A stretch of 64,000 nucleotides of DNA from Adineta steineri (Eukaryota; Rotifera; Eurotatoria; Adinetida; Adinetidae), in the NCBI GenBank assembly GCA_905250115.1, contig CAJNOI010000083.1, positions 193,371-257,370 of the forward strand, in the 5' to 3' direction. Within the stretch, counting starts at the first letter, position 1; each line of letters opens with the position of its first letter. This document shows positions 9,641 through 21,614 of this stretch, piece by piece. The notes under the pieces are model-generated. The model did not search any database and had not been told where the DNA came from. It was given only the letters and a program-made list of their open reading frames with translations. A program made the translations under genes and the position numbers.

Positions 9641-11617
9641 GTCACAATAATTTGAAAGAAAAATAATTAAGTCTCACGAACAAAGTAGAGATATTTTTAA
9701 TAAATTTAATGAGCGTGTAACAATATCTGTCCCTGTTTATCTTGTCCTTTCATTCTCTTTAATGGGCGAGTTTATTAATATATGCTTTATATATAAATAA
9801 TACAATACAAGATAAGAAGAAATATAATAAAGTGTAATATCATCAGAAATCGTCATAGAGAGTGAATTTAATTGCTACTTTGAATTGATGTTCAACAAGA
9901 ACGCGTCTTTCTTTAAAATAGATCTATTCAAATTTGAATAAAAATATAACAATTAGTGATAGTCACTCTTTCATTGTTGATTAGCGTGCGACATAGCTCT
10001 ATGAACACCGTCAGATACGTTATCAAGACTTCATAAACCTATAGATGCATTTCAAAGTTAGTTTAACCCATAGAAACTAAAACTACAATCAACAAAAATA
10101 GAATTGATTCGAGAGACTGCGACCATTGGGAGAGAGGAGTATACGTCCTTTCAATAAATAGAGATTTTAGAATTATACACTCTCAAGTTCATGTTCATAT
10201 CTCAAGATATATAACAGTGGAAAGAGTGCCTATCTTTGATGGGTGTGGGACTTCATTATTCATCGATGTCTATACCCACTCCTTAATCTCAGAAAATTTT
10301 CGTTTAAGAAGTAGAGAAGTGTTTCCGATAAACTGATTAAAACCCTTTTTTTTATGAAACGATATAAAGTAATGACGTCTACTTAACGTTAAAGAAAACT
10401 TTTTTATCGTTGTATTAGATAAATCCACATAGATAAACTAGACTTCCTTCAATTGTATGTTCGTATGCATCATTCTTTAATTCAAATGATTCTAAATTAT
10501 TAAATTAGCCATTCTTAAATATTAAATGCAAATCATCACACCGTAAAGGCATGAATGAAGAAATTTTGATTTGAAAACAAATGCAAACAGATATTTAAAT
10601 TATCTATACGTAAATTCAACATTAATTAAATAAATTATGTTGTAATAATATATCATTTAATATGGTTTATTAATAGAATAATAAGAATATCTTGAAGACA
10701 ATTTTTTGTCATAGACAAACAGGTTTGACGATGACAAAGTTCCACAATTGGAGAGAGTGAAAGTACAGGTGAATAAAAGATTGATATTCATATCATCAAC
10801 AAAACCACGTTGTTTGTGTACAATAGTAAAGATCAAGTAATATCTATACTTATCGCATATATAACTTACGTAAAAGAACGCAGGATATGCGATAAGAGTA
10901 TTCCAGAGCGGCAGGATTGGTCGAGTCAAAATATTTTTTCTATTATTTCGTTCTCTGTTTATTTCAATGAGAATATATTACCAACAAATTGTTCATGACG
11001 CGCCACATAGTTCCTAGTTTTTATGTACAAAAAAGACAATGTGAAAAGAAATAACTGTTATTGATTTACAAACAAAATAAACTCTTCTGTTTTGTAGAGT
11101 TCCACGCTAAAATAACGAAAACATCATTTACACAAACAAACAGCTAAATTTAATTAAATCTCTCTCAAGTAAAACATATATACTGCTATTTCAATTAATG
11201 TTTTATTGCAAATATTACTTTCTGAAAAACTTGAGCAATACGATCTCCTTAAGAGACTACTTTGAAAAAACACTATTTCATCTTCTCTCTTCATTCTCAT
11301 TCACATGCTCAGATATTGTCATATTCTAAGTACCATTGATGACAATTATCATTGCAAAATTTTAACAATAAAACATGTGCATATAACGAACACACTTCAT
11401 CTATATTACTTAGTAAAAATAACAACGCTGCCTAGAGTATAACTTTACATTTAATATACGTGTGGACATTTAAAAAACAGAATGAGACATATAAAATATG
11501 TATTCAAGAATGTGTATAGATTATCGTTTGTGATTATATGATTAGATAAATAGAAAAGGATGTTGAACGAATTATTTGAATGCAATATAGATATATACTG
11601 AAAGGTGCAATCAAGAC
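9641..11617. other. Intergenic, AT-rich, with duplicated block and telomere-like palindrome
   Basis: No gene was recognised. It holds the second copy of the duplicated block (10661-10836) and a short palindrome at 10240-10282 (GGGTGTGGGAC facing TATACCCACTCC). Open frames at 10657-10998 are explained by the duplicated block and show no family features. Confidence 0.45.
10661..10836 (+). repeat. Direct duplication, copy 2 (partner at 7467-7653)
   Basis: It shares the TATGGTTTATTAA left part and the TAAAAGATTGATATTCATAT then CACGTTGTTTG right part with the block at 7467. Internal sequence is more diverged, with small indels. Confidence 0.6.
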
Positions 11618-11890
11618 TTCATCAGCAGTGACAGGTTCTCTTGCGGATCATATTTATGATTAGTTGAAGCATCTAATATAGAATTTTGAATATCGTTAAA
11701 TAATTGAAAACGTTCGAAATCAAATTGATTGATCAATTTTAAATATTCAGGAATATTTTCTTCGTTAAATCTATTTCAATTCTGATAATATTAAGGAAAA
11801 CCTGGCGACGTTCATATTTAATTTGTTTAATGGGAATAATTAAAAGAAGAATCATCAGACAGAAAAAATGCACTAAACCTTAACAATGAG
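11618..11890 (-). pseudogene. Frameshifted fragment of a membrane protein (TM segment plus cytoplasmic tail)
   Basis: Reading minus from about 11886, one frame gives a hydrophobic segment (HFFCLMILLLIIPIKQ) followed by a basic stretch (KYERRQVFLNIIRIEIDL). Near 11773 the coding character moves to another frame, NEENIPEYLKLINQFDFERF onward, and ends in LMKS at the TGA 11618-11620. The two parts read as one membrane segment with a cytoplasmic tail, broken by a one-base shift. No start or upstream exons were found. A short intron cannot fully be excluded, but no GT-AG pair fits the few bases at the break. Confidence 0.45.
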
Positions 11891-12390
11891 AAATTATAGA
11901 AATGTACTGCAAGTTTTCTATTCAGCAAATCACGAGTCGATGAACTGCTAAACCTTTGTTAGTAGTACGTAATATACTTTCATGTTTTTTAAATAAAGAG
12001 ATACGTTTTGAATATATATTTTATATTTTAACTCAAAGCAAACATTTCATCAATTTTAAATTGCTAATATCCATTAACAGGCCTTTTTCTTTTCTTCGAT
12101 GGTAAAAAAAGACATTTGAATTACTTCAATTAAGATTTATATTTAGAGTGAAATTATAGAGTTATTCAGTGTATTAGTTGACAATGAGTACATAGACTGA
12201 TGTATTTTGGGGTTACGAGAACTAAGGTGTACTTTACTCAAATATGACGAGCAATTTAAACTGAATGTCTCTCCAGGAGACAATCAACAAAAAAAAGAAA
12301 AACAATAATGATAGATGCACTTTTTTTGTTTCATTCTATTAAAAGCGAGCTGATTATTTGCAATTCCTTACGTTGAATTCAATAGAGAAT
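11891..12390. other. Intergenic, nothing recognised
   Basis: AT-rich DNA between the frameshifted fragment and the small secreted-protein gene; no feature could be supported. Confidence 0.4.
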
Positions 12391-12848
12391 ATGATACTAT
12401 CAGTCATCTTTCTTCTTCTGACAATTATAATTATTAATTGTAATTGTACAACTCGTATCGGTTCTATTAATAATGCAATGTACGTTTCAAACGATACCAC
12501 GACTATTATCAAGTACAAGAATACTTGCTCAGAATGCATTTGTAAAGCATTTTTTTCTACCGTGCCCCAAGCATATGTAGGACTAAACTGCTTTACAAAT
12601 AATAAAACATGCGTTTTATTTGTCAACTACTCATCATCAGGAAGAGTAATGGATAGCTTCAACTCGACGTTTATATTTATAACGCAGCCGCTATCCCAAA
12701 ATGCACTCAAAGGTAATTAAAAATCCAGTACTTGTCTAAATATTCAATATAATAGTATTGATAAATTTCTTCAATACACTTGTGTCGATCGATGTTAGAA
12801 TGAAAAACATCATTTTCCTATATACTTCTATAGAACACCTCTTGTAAG
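12391..12848 (+). CDS. Small secreted cysteine-containing protein
   Basis: The start is the ATG at 12391, giving a strong signal peptide (MILSVIFLLLTIIIINCNC). An extracellular domain follows with the cysteine pattern NTCSECICK, then LNCF and KTCVLF, and several N-glycosylation sequons. The first exon most likely ends at 12714 (AAAG before GTAATT). An acceptor at 12832 (TTCTATAG) with matching phase adds a few residues and a stop at 12846-12848. If the intron is not spliced, the frame stops at 12720 instead. The length is about 110 aa either way. From memory, such short CxxCxC ectodomains are common at the N-termini of bdelloid secreted proteins, but I cannot name the family. Its role is unknown. 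Confidence 0.5.
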
Positions 12849-13178
12849 CTTTTGTCAGTTAATTTATAGACAAAATCCAATTTCTCTGCTACATATCACA
12901 AATGAAAATGATGATTACGATTTTATTAATCTAGAACATATTGAGAATCAGTAGCTGCTATTACTTGTTAGAAAATCTGATAGATATATAAATACCAGAG
13001 AAAAGTTTTATTGGAATAGTTTATCAACTAATACATAGCAAACATTTCTGTCAGATTCTATAAGCGAATATCCTCGAATACAGCTAACAAGAATAAAACG
13101 ATTAATTAAATATCACTTCAACAGAGATAAGAAGAACTAGATTGACGTTTATCAAATGTAGTTCTTCAATAATTTTCG
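12849..13178. other. Intergenic, nothing recognised
   Basis: AT-rich spacer between two plus-strand genes with no supported feature. Confidence 0.4.
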
Positions 13179-13769
13179 ATGGCTACAAAATTTTTCTTAC
13201 TTACTCTAGCAACAACTACTACTATGATTCCCCCATCTCAATACATGAAAATCATTAATCCAAATGACACTATTGTTGGTATTTTTAACACATCGGCTGG
13301 TTCATCGAGCGGTGTCAATGTAGGCAATTGGGTGTCAGATGAAAGTCCCTCAAGCGCCTTTGATGACGATATAAACACAAAGTATTTAAATTATGCTGCT
13401 GGTGATACTTCGATTACAAGTGGTCTCCAAAGTGGTTTTTATGTTACTCCTCTTATTGGTCGTTCAATTGCAACAGGAATTCAGTTTGCTACAGCCAATG
13501 ACAACTTTGAAAGAGATCCTATAACAGTAACACTTGAGGGTAGTAATAATGCAAGTGCACAATTATCTTTAGGAGCGAGTTGGAAACTAATATATTCAGG
13601 TTCTACTGGTATTAATGCATCTGTGGATCCGGGCAGAATGACTTATGTAGCAATGCAAAATTTTAATAATACTCTTGCTTATACCAGCTTTCGATTATTA
13701 GCCACATCCAAGCGAGCAAGTTCATACGGTGTTCAGTATAGTGAAGTTAGTATTTATAATTTCGTTTAA
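13179..13769 (+). CDS. Discoidin-like (F5/8 type C-like) beta-sandwich protein
   Basis: A single exon of 196 aa with a weakly hydrophobic N-terminus (FFLLTLATTTT). The body resembles galactose-binding/discoidin folds. SDESPSSAFDDDINTKYLNY corresponds to the usual early segment where a ligand-loop Asp and Trp or Tyr occur. ATGIQFATANDNFERDPITV and then EGSNN follow as the typical strand pair. A late YTSFRLLATS strand and VQYSEVSIYNF end the domain. Such domains bind glycans or lipids outside the cell. There are no cysteines, unlike blood-coagulation discoidins, so the bacterial-type variant is closer. An AATAAA lies at 13770-13780. The family call is by pattern only. Confidence 0.55.
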   Translation: MATKFFLLTLATTTTMIPPSQYMKIINPNDTIVGIFNTSAGSSSGVNVGNWVSDESPSSAFDDDINTKYLNYAAGDTSITSGLQSGFYVTPLIGRSIATGIQFATANDNFERDPITVTLEGSNNASAQLSLGASWKLIYSGSTGINASVDPGRMTYVAMQNFNNTLAYTSFRLLATSKRASSYGVQYSEVSIYNFV

Positions 13770-16433
13770 TAAAGAATACAGGTCAATTTGATGCATGAAA
13801 GATTTTGTTTATCATGATTTTTTGTATTCTAATGTCGGGATTACACAATAAATATTGTTTTAATCACATGATTATTATCTGCATACATAATTTATCTCAT
13901 TGAAAAAGATATCCGATTTGCTTTTGGATGAAAGTGTGGGTGAGAATAAAGAAAAGATGAATCCATACTCACATCACCACCCTCAAGACGGTTTGATTTG
14001 TTACATTGATTTGAAGTCATAGGTATTTTCTTGTTAGTATTCGACTGAGTCTCAACTGAACGATCTAAATATATTCAGTTATCATTATTTTGAATAGAAA
14101 AAAAAGGAAATTCATTGTCTCAATTAATGCTTTGTTATTGATAATAATCGTATTCATAAAAGTTGAAAATATTAGTATATGCGAAGTAAAACAATGGTGT
14201 TGTTGCTGTTGCTTATATTTTTAAATCTAAAGTTAGTCGTGGTATATAAAAAAAATGAAATTTTGTTTGGTTATTACGCATTCTATTTATACTTTTTTTA
14301 AAATATTACGATTCTGTTGTTAATCAAATGATTCACGCATACATTGAAATAAAGTGGCCGATATAAATGCCGTGGGTGGGTGTCTGCATGTGTCAGGATG
14401 CGGAGATGTAGGTGTGTTTGAATGTGGATGTGGATTTGGGTGAATGTGGGTACTAGGTGAATACACTATCCACATGTACACTAATACCCACTCCTTTTCA
14501 AATGCACGGGAACGATCAAAAAAGTATGTTTTGTCTTGTGTCTCGTGTATTAGAACATTGCTTGATATTGTCATGAAGTCTCTCTTAACAATGATAATAT
14601 AGTGACTTCTGTCGTACAATAGGTACATAGCCATTTGCATCATGTTACAGACGGACACAGATGAATTTCTTTTCCTAGACCCTATTCTTTCAATTTAAAG
14701 AATATGTAATCATATCCGCTTGATAAGTTTGTATTTAAATCTCCAGACGGCTGTAGTTATTTTAAAGTATTATGAAACTAATTTATACATGTAATGACAT
14801 TTATTGAATGTCAACTATTTACAAAATGATTTCAAATAAAATGATTCTCTAAAAAATCCTGCTAAATTTATGCTAGTATTATGGAAGAGCATCTTTTCCT
14901 CTCTGTTATAACTTGTCGCGTACAACAAATATCTGTTTTCGATTTTCATTCATCTTGTCTTTTTGAATTTAAGTATAATTTTTCAAATGCAGTCGAATCA
15001 TATAACGCACTTGAAAACGACAACGATTTATATATAATCGTACTTGTCTATATTGGTTGATGTCCTCTTGAATCTTCATTTAGGTAGCGTATGCGATAGT
15101 CTAAGAAGCGTTAGAGAATACTCCATATTAAAAGACTTTGTTGCTTAAATATGATTGACCGGAGCTGAATTGATGACCTATTCCCACCAAATCCAAAAAT
15201 TACAATTAGTTGTAGATACAATCTATACATACATAATACGAACCTAAAAAACTTCTATACATTCACCTAACACAATTATATCAGATTTATATTTATCACG
15301 TGTACGTGGTTTCTCGATGCATGAAGGACATTATGTAAACTTTTAGTTGTGGTGATCGTTCTTATTTGACATCTCGTTTGTTTCGTTAGTGATCTATTGC
15401 TTTCTAACGTTTATAGTATATATTGATAGTCCGATGCTGAGTTTATTGCTAAATTCTAATTATTTACTGACAGAAATGTGATTTGTACTAACGTTGTTTC
15501 AAACGCTTTATTTTTTTTCCTCTTATCAAAAGACATTGAATGGTGAATTTCTAAAACGTATTCATGATTACTAAAATTATATGTTATATCATTTTTTTTC
15601 TCTATTTATTCTTTCTTATTCAAGCATAAAATGTATACACCTTATACGATCAGTTATTTTTATAATGACTCATCAACGGTAAAAGCTACATTCATAACTT
15701 AACTAGCCAATATTTTATTAAAATACTTGTCTATTATTTTTTATTTCTTGATAAAGATTTTCAAAGTTTACTGTTACTGAAGAAAAAAAAACATATTGAG
15801 TTTAGTTTGAATTCGATTAATCAATATTATAAATTATCATATAAAATATTCTGAAATTATTTTATTTCAGTACAAAAAATATTTCTCTATCGTATTTTAA
15901 TTGATATGAAATTTAGATTAAATGCAAACATTTTTCTTGTAAAGAAAAATATTACGATATGTATTTAATAATTCAAGTTATTCATAAGAACTTTCTTTCA
16001 TATAAGTATCCTTCAAATATTAAATACTATCGAATAAACTCTTTCATCCCACCATATATTATCGTCATCATAAAAGTGCGCGCGAATCAAAGTATATTTA
16101 TATAAATAGAAAAATATTATGCATCATTTAATAGCACGTGGTAGTAGTCATATGAAGTTATACATAGATCAAAATATACTTGTAAAAAATAATAATCCAT
16201 CGTTCGATTAGTGTGGTGACGTCATTCAATACGGTTTTATATTTTTAGTGTATAATTTCGCATGTTTTTTCTAAAACAAAATAATGTATAAAAGATTTGT
16301 ACGGTATAGTTCGAATACACAAATTCTATATTTAGTATAGATAATGATATGCATACGCCTATATAAGTAAAGTATTTATCCAGTTATTCTCTCAATATAA
16401 GATAAAACAACGTGTTAATCTTAAGGTAAAAAT
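13770..16433. other. Long intergenic stretch, AT-rich, with two telomere-like palindromes
   Basis: No gene was recognised. It contains palindromes at 13933-13987 (AGTGTGGGTGAGAATAAAG facing CTCACATCACCACCCTCAAG) and 14372-14492 (several GTGGGTGT and GTGGATGTGG units facing TACCCACTCC). An open frame at 14320-14658 on the minus strand is only the translation of the second palindrome (Pro/His runs). The rest up to the terpene synthase shows nothing. Confidence 0.5.
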
Positions 16434-17727
16434 ATGAACGAACAACAAAATCAAATACAAGTCAAACAGCCAGATACGATGTTTACTTTATTTGATAAAT
16501 TTGACTATGTATTTTATCCAGCACAAGTTATCAATCCACATCATAAAAATGCTCGTGATAAGATGCTCAAACAAGTTATCAAGCATCAAGGCTTACTAGT
16601 TGATGATGAACCATTAATTAAAGGTATCGATGGTCATAGTATTTTTTCTGCTTTTGCTTTCCCACATACATCCGAATTTCGTCTCACATTACTTGAACAG
16701 TTTTATGCCTGTGTTGCTTTTATTGATGATACTTATGATAAATTAGAATGTATTGATTCACATTATACCCAAGCAATAAGACAAATTTTTCATGATCAAC
16801 ATAAGAAAATTGAAATTGAACAATTTAATCGGTCACAAATAATGATTTTAACATTTCTTCAAAAGATTTTTATTCAAATGAAACAAAATTCACCAGATAA
16901 TTGGTTTAATCGAATGATGAAAAATCTTTTAGAATGGTTCGAAGCTACTGCTAAATCCAATCATGATGGTATTGCTGTTCGACATCTATCAATAGATGAA
17001 TTCTTTAAATTACGTTTAATTGAAGTAGGAGTGATTCCAGCACTGGACATTATTGAATTTGCTCATGAACGGTAAAAGATTTTTTTCACTATTTATTAAT
17101 AATATTTGCCCTTGAACTTTCTCAGTCGGATATAAAAGTAAATTTTGCTTATTTCACTGAAATTTGTATAGTAATAACAAATATTTTATCAAATACCGTT
17201 ATCTAATTAGGAAACATAATTTGGGTATATAGTTTCTAATTGTCAAGATAATCAAATTAGTTTTTAAGAAATATCCCCTTTTCAATTGCACTGTATGTAG
17301 ATATCTATCGGATGAAACTATTTCTCATCCATATTTTGTACGCATTCGATCGTTAATCTGTGAACATACAGCAATTAGCAATGACTGTTATTCCTATACC
17401 AAGGAATGTATCAAGAATCAATTATCATGTAATTTTCTTGCTGTTCTTCTTTCAACTTCAACCATGACGTTTGATGAAGCTGTTAACGAAGGTATTGAAC
17501 GATGCAATGATCTTATTCGTAAAATACTCGAATTGGAGATATTAATTATCGAAGAATTTCCTGATAATGAAGATGTCAGTATTATTTTACGTGGATACAA
17601 AGAAATCATTCAAGGTCATCTAATGTTTTCTCAAGCATCGGCACGATACAAGAGCAATCGATCACCATTTGCTGATTTAAAAAAACCTTCGTTGGACCAC
17701 ATAAACAATGAAAAGAATAAAAACTAA
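16434..17727 (+). CDS. Class I terpene synthase, bacterial type
   Basis: Two exons, 16434-17071 and 17301-17727, joined through a GT-AG intron in agreeing phase, give 354 aa, the usual size of bacterial sesqui- and diterpene cyclases. All three hallmarks are present with normal spacing. The aspartate-rich motif is D98-D99-T-Y-D102 (FIDDTYDKLE). The NSE-type triad is N240-D-C-Y-S244-Y-T-K-E248, an exact NDxxSxxKE. A C-terminal R328-Y329 pair lies in SARYKSN. These bind the magnesium cluster and diphosphate during ionisation of geranyl, farnesyl or geranylgeranyl diphosphate. The product cannot be predicted. There is no signal peptide, so the enzyme should be cytosolic. Animal sterol genes do not use this fold, so horizontal transfer from bacteria, fungi or social amoebae is the likely origin; the intron shows it is now a eukaryotic gene. 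The aligned part of exon 2 begins at the acceptor TGTATGTAG. Confidence 0.88.
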
Positions 17728-18282
17728 CAAAAATATTCGATTTTTAGTATACTTTCCAACTATGACTCTTTTTTTATTATCGGTTATCATGATTGATATC
17801 GACTACATAACATAAGTCTACTGACATTTTTTGTTTTCTCTTCATCTATTACTAATTTTCAACACTTTTTCTAAGAAAAACGAAATATGAAAGACAATAA
17901 AAAATATAAACGAATCTATCTTTTTATCATTTATAATATTTTATATAAAAAAAAACAACGACAAAGTGTCAATGTGATTGTAATTAACAAAATCTACTTT
18001 TCGATTATAAAACTGTTTGATCTTGAAATTCACCTGTCTCAACTGAATTAGTACTTGATTAAGCTGGTCGGAAAGAATTCATACACGATCATTTTACTTC
18101 TGAATTATTCTAAATTAATGCTCCTCAAAAAAAAACTATTTAGGAAAAATACATACAAAATATGTTTATACAATCTAATCAATGGTATCGACTCTAAACA
18201 ACTGAATATCTAATAGAAAGATTATGAAACATATAGAAATTTTTAAAAAAGCTTATCAGCGCAGCCCCGTTGGGGCTAAAAA

Positions 18283-18807
18283 TGTGGAACTCACGTATGT
18301 TCGCATCAAAATATTTGACCACGTTTAAGTGTTTTGTTTTCTTTTTATGCTCAAATTTAATTAATTTATAGCTATTTTTGACGATTTCTGGTTATTTTTA
18401 TTAATTTCCAGCAGTATATAGCTATTTTTACCGATTTATCGTTATTTTCATAAAAATTCGCGCAATTTTTAGCCATTTTTAACTGTTTTCGTTATTTTTA
18501 TTAAATTTGAAGTAATTTATGGCAATTTTCAACTATTTTTGCTTATTTTTATTAAAATTCTACTAATTTATAGCTATATTTGACTATTTTACTTATTTTT
18601 ATAGAAAATCCCACAATTTATAGCTATTTTTAAGGCTTTTTCATTGCTTTTATTAAAATTTTAGCAATTTATAGCTATTTTTAATGAATTTTGCTTATTT
18701 TTATTGAATTTTTTTGGGGGGGGGGGGGGGGGGGGGGGGGGGGCTTGAAAACCTGAATTTAAAAATTAACCTCACGATTTTCTTCGAAAATTTACGTGAG
18801 TTCCACA
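18283..18807. mobile_element. Non-autonomous TIR element with internal 50-bp tandem repeats and a G28 tract
   Basis: The ends are perfect 15-bp inverted repeats, TGTGGAACTCACGTA at 18283-18297 and its complement at 18793-18807. Inside, about seven degenerate 50-51-bp units (around 18371-18715) share TTTATAGCTATTTTT and GTTATTTTTATTAA. They end in an uninterrupted run of 28 G (18716-18743). A small hairpin AGCCCCGTTGGGGCT sits just outside at 18263-18277. No ORF is present. No clear target duplication is seen (A-rich on both sides), so the superfamily is open. Confidence 0.62.
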
Positions 18808-18858
18808 AAAGAATAGAGAAGAAAGATTTGTTACTATAAAAAAGGATCCATTATATAA

Positions 18859-18920
18859 TGGGTGTGAATGTGGGTGTTGATAATTTTTTCACTCATTATC
18901 GATAGCCACACCCACCCTCA
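18859..18920. repeat. Telomere-like palindrome
   Basis: GGGTGTGAATGTGGGTGT faces GCCACACCCACCCTCA across a 26-bp centre. One of the better-preserved members of the dispersed TGTGGG-rich hairpin family in this window. Confidence 0.6.
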
Positions 18921-19219
18921 AAAATACTCGTTAACAACTCATATCTACATTCTGAATTATTTATTAGAGGATTAGTTTCTTCAGTAACAAAATATTTAAA
19001 TAAATGAATGTTTTTATTGATTAAAATAAAATACGAGGCGTTTAAACATGAAAAGGCGAACAAATGAAAAAGAAATCGACGGAGTCTCTCTCCTTCATGC
19101 TCAGTCAGCACAAATCAAATGAGAACATGTATAAGAAAAAAAGCATACTTAAAAGATAGAAATGTTAGGAATAAAAACAATATTAGATTGATTATTTTAT
19201 GTTTGCGAATATAGAAAAT

Positions 19220-20104
19220 CTATTTGCATAAAAGTAAGTTTTTAGTCTTATTTCTAAATGTTTTCGATACAATGAAATTAGTATAACAACCAATAGAAAT
19301 GGGAATATAATAAACAAAATGGCTTAGACTCGTCAAAAATAAATTCATTTGATAATAATTTATCTGATTATATATTGCAACAATGACGGGAAATAGATTA
19401 AAAATAATATAAACAGTAACATTGATAAATAAAATTCTCATCAGTTGATGATCTTTAAAACGTGAAGGATTCAAAGTATTACCACCGACTGTTGTTGTTA
19501 GAGGAGCAGCTCTTGTACGATGTGAAGATTGGATATTCTTAATTGTATATACTTCGAAAATAAGCATCAATATTGGTATTATGATGGTTTTTATTAATCC
19601 ATAATAATTTGCAAATGCTAAATATACAGTAGAATTAGTATAACAAATATAATAGTTCGGTATAACTTCGATAATTCTGAAGAAAATGAATATATGAATA
19701 TGAAATAACATCCAACATATTGTACCACTGATAACAGATCCGTATGCTAGATGACTATTACTAAATTTACGTGTGCGTGCATTTCGTGAAGTGACTAACA
19801 TTCGATCAATTGAAGCCAGAATAAGATAAAATGGACTGAGTATATCGAAAACATATCCAATATAACAAATAAAACGACAGAAAGAAATACCCGATACTGA
19901 AATATCAATATTATAACCATATGCTAATATTGCTTGTAAAAAAGTTGTGCAGATTTGACAAAGATTGGCAATGTTATATGCGATAAAATAGATTGAACAT
20001 GGATTTTTTCGAAGACTTTTCGTCGAAAAAATAAGCAAACTAAGTATGCAACCTACACTACCGACTACCATCAAAAGCGGACCACCATATTGATATAAAT
20101 ACAT
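19220..20104 (-). CDS. Rhodopsin-like seven-transmembrane receptor, paralogue of 8570-9523
   Basis: 294 aa from the ATG at 20104, with a TAA in frame just upstream, so this is the first possible start. Seven helices are visible. TM1 is followed by KSLRKNPCSIYF. TM3 ends in ILASIDRMLVTSRNARTRK, with IDR in place of DRY. TM7 has GCYTNFIVSKTFRNKT instead of NPxxY. The extracellular N-terminus is very short (MYLYQYGG). An acceptor-like TTATTTTGCAG lies 36 nt upstream of the ATG with no obvious 5' exon, which would suit either an untranslated first exon or spliced-leader addition; this is inference. Coding density and motif spacing match the other receptor closely. The ligand is unknown. Confidence 0.85.
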   Translation of the reverse strand: MYLYQYGGPLLMVVGSVGCILSLLIFSTKSLRKNPCSIYFIAYNIANLCQICTTFLQAILAYGYNIDISVSGISFCRFICYIGYVFDILSPFYLILASIDRMLVTSRNARTRKFSNSHLAYGSVISGTICWMLFHIHIFIFFRIIEVIPNYYICYTNSTVYLAFANYYGLIKTIIIPILMLIFEVYTIKNIQSSHRTRAAPLTTTVGGNTLNPSRFKDHQLMRILFINVTVYIIFNLFPVIVAIYNQINYYQMNLFLTSLSHFVYYIPISIGCYTNFIVSKTFRNKTKNLLLCK

Positions 20105-21614
20105 TTATACTAATGATCTGATATAATGATGAAATCCTGCAAAATAAACACGAGAGATGGATAGTATAATCACACCCATACCCAGCAGTGTTTTCTCCTC
20201 AGCGCTCTTATCTCAGTGAAAAAAAATAAATGATAATATTCTCATTAGTAAAAACTTTTTTTGTTATAAAAATAAAAGTTTAATGAATGCAATGTAACAA
20301 CATAGTTGTGATTATTCAAGCGATACCATTTAGATGAAAAAAAATGTTGTTTTTATCGAAAATGTTGATAATTCTGAATAGCTCTTCTCTCAATGTTGGA
20401 CAGAAGATTAAGTTTAAAGTGGAATATTTTCTGTTTGATTGATAAATTAAAATATTGTGGAAATATATATCTCCAAAATGGTTTTACAATATGGGTCGTG
20501 TTATAATATAACTATGTCTTTATTAGCTACATATATTGTTATTTAGAACGAGAGAGTTACACTTACCTTAAATGCAATGTATCAAAACTTTGATCGGTTT
20601 CGTGATAAAAATAGCTATTAAAAGAAAAAACGACTTCGATAGTGAATAAAGATAAAGAAGAATATTAACTGAATGTAATCAAAGTCAATAAAAAAAATGC
20701 TGGCTTTTTTTAGAAAAAGAGCGATAATTATCCCGGAAAGAGATAAGTGAAGCGGATCGAATCAGTCGAAAGCGCAGTTTTACAAGTATAAAAATAATGT
20801 TCTTTTTTTATAATTAAAATATAGATTGCTCGTATGGGAAAGGGAATAATTTGAAAGAAAACAAAAGAAACGTGTTGTTATTCACATCTTGTGGCTACCT
20901 ATGTGAAAAATAATCACAAAAAAACCTTATTTTAATCACGGGGATTATGAAACGAAGGTGTGGGTATATTAACATTGGTATCTACACCAACACTCATACC
21001 TTTCTTAACAAATTACCGAACAAGTAAAATAATAGAAGTAATTATGTTTTCTTTTTTCACTATTTCTCATTTTTCTCTTTTAGAATGTTGAGACTATTCA
21101 TACAAGTATTCAACCGAGTCTTATATCCTTGTTCATGAATAGACATATAATTAATACATCAATTATTTTAACAGATAATTATCAAAAGAAAAAACAACAA
21201 GCTATCATGTATATGTAAAATTCATCGAAAATTATATAAAAAACATCGATGTATTACGCTGTCTCATTTTAGTATTGATTAATTTATTTTTTAATAATTA
21301 CACTTTAACTACCATATGAAACTATTCTCGAAAGTTTTTCAAGCTAATAATAGATCTACAAAATATATTATCATGCTTTGTTATTTATCATATTCAACGT
21401 TGAAGAAACAGACTCTTCAAACTTACTAAAAAAAGAAACAATAATGAGAATTTTTCTCATTTTAAACAGGAAAATAATAGCGGCACATTTATTTTATTTT
21501 TAAAAAATAATTACTTTTTGATCTACAGCGCAAATCTTTCGCATTGATTTTCATTCACATTACTCGTCTGTAGAAACCTTATGATGTTTATTTATATTGA
21601 CCTTTTGCTCATAA
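20105..21614. other. Intergenic, AT-rich, with telomere-like motifs
   Basis: It holds a palindrome at 20956-21000 (AGGTGTGGGTATATTAAC facing CTACACCAACACTCATACC) and a lone CACACCCATACCC at about 20171. No gene was recognised. Confidence 0.45.

Noticed and set aside
14320..14658. 112-codon minus-strand frame with Pro/His/Thr-rich repeats
   Set aside because: Its unusual composition is the translation of the telomere-like palindrome at 14372-14492; no family features or splice sites.
18263..18277. AGCCCCGTTGGGGCT hairpin as a transcription terminator
   Set aside because: Terminators of this kind are bacterial; here it sits next to a TIR element in eukaryotic spacer DNA and is better seen as part of that repeat region.
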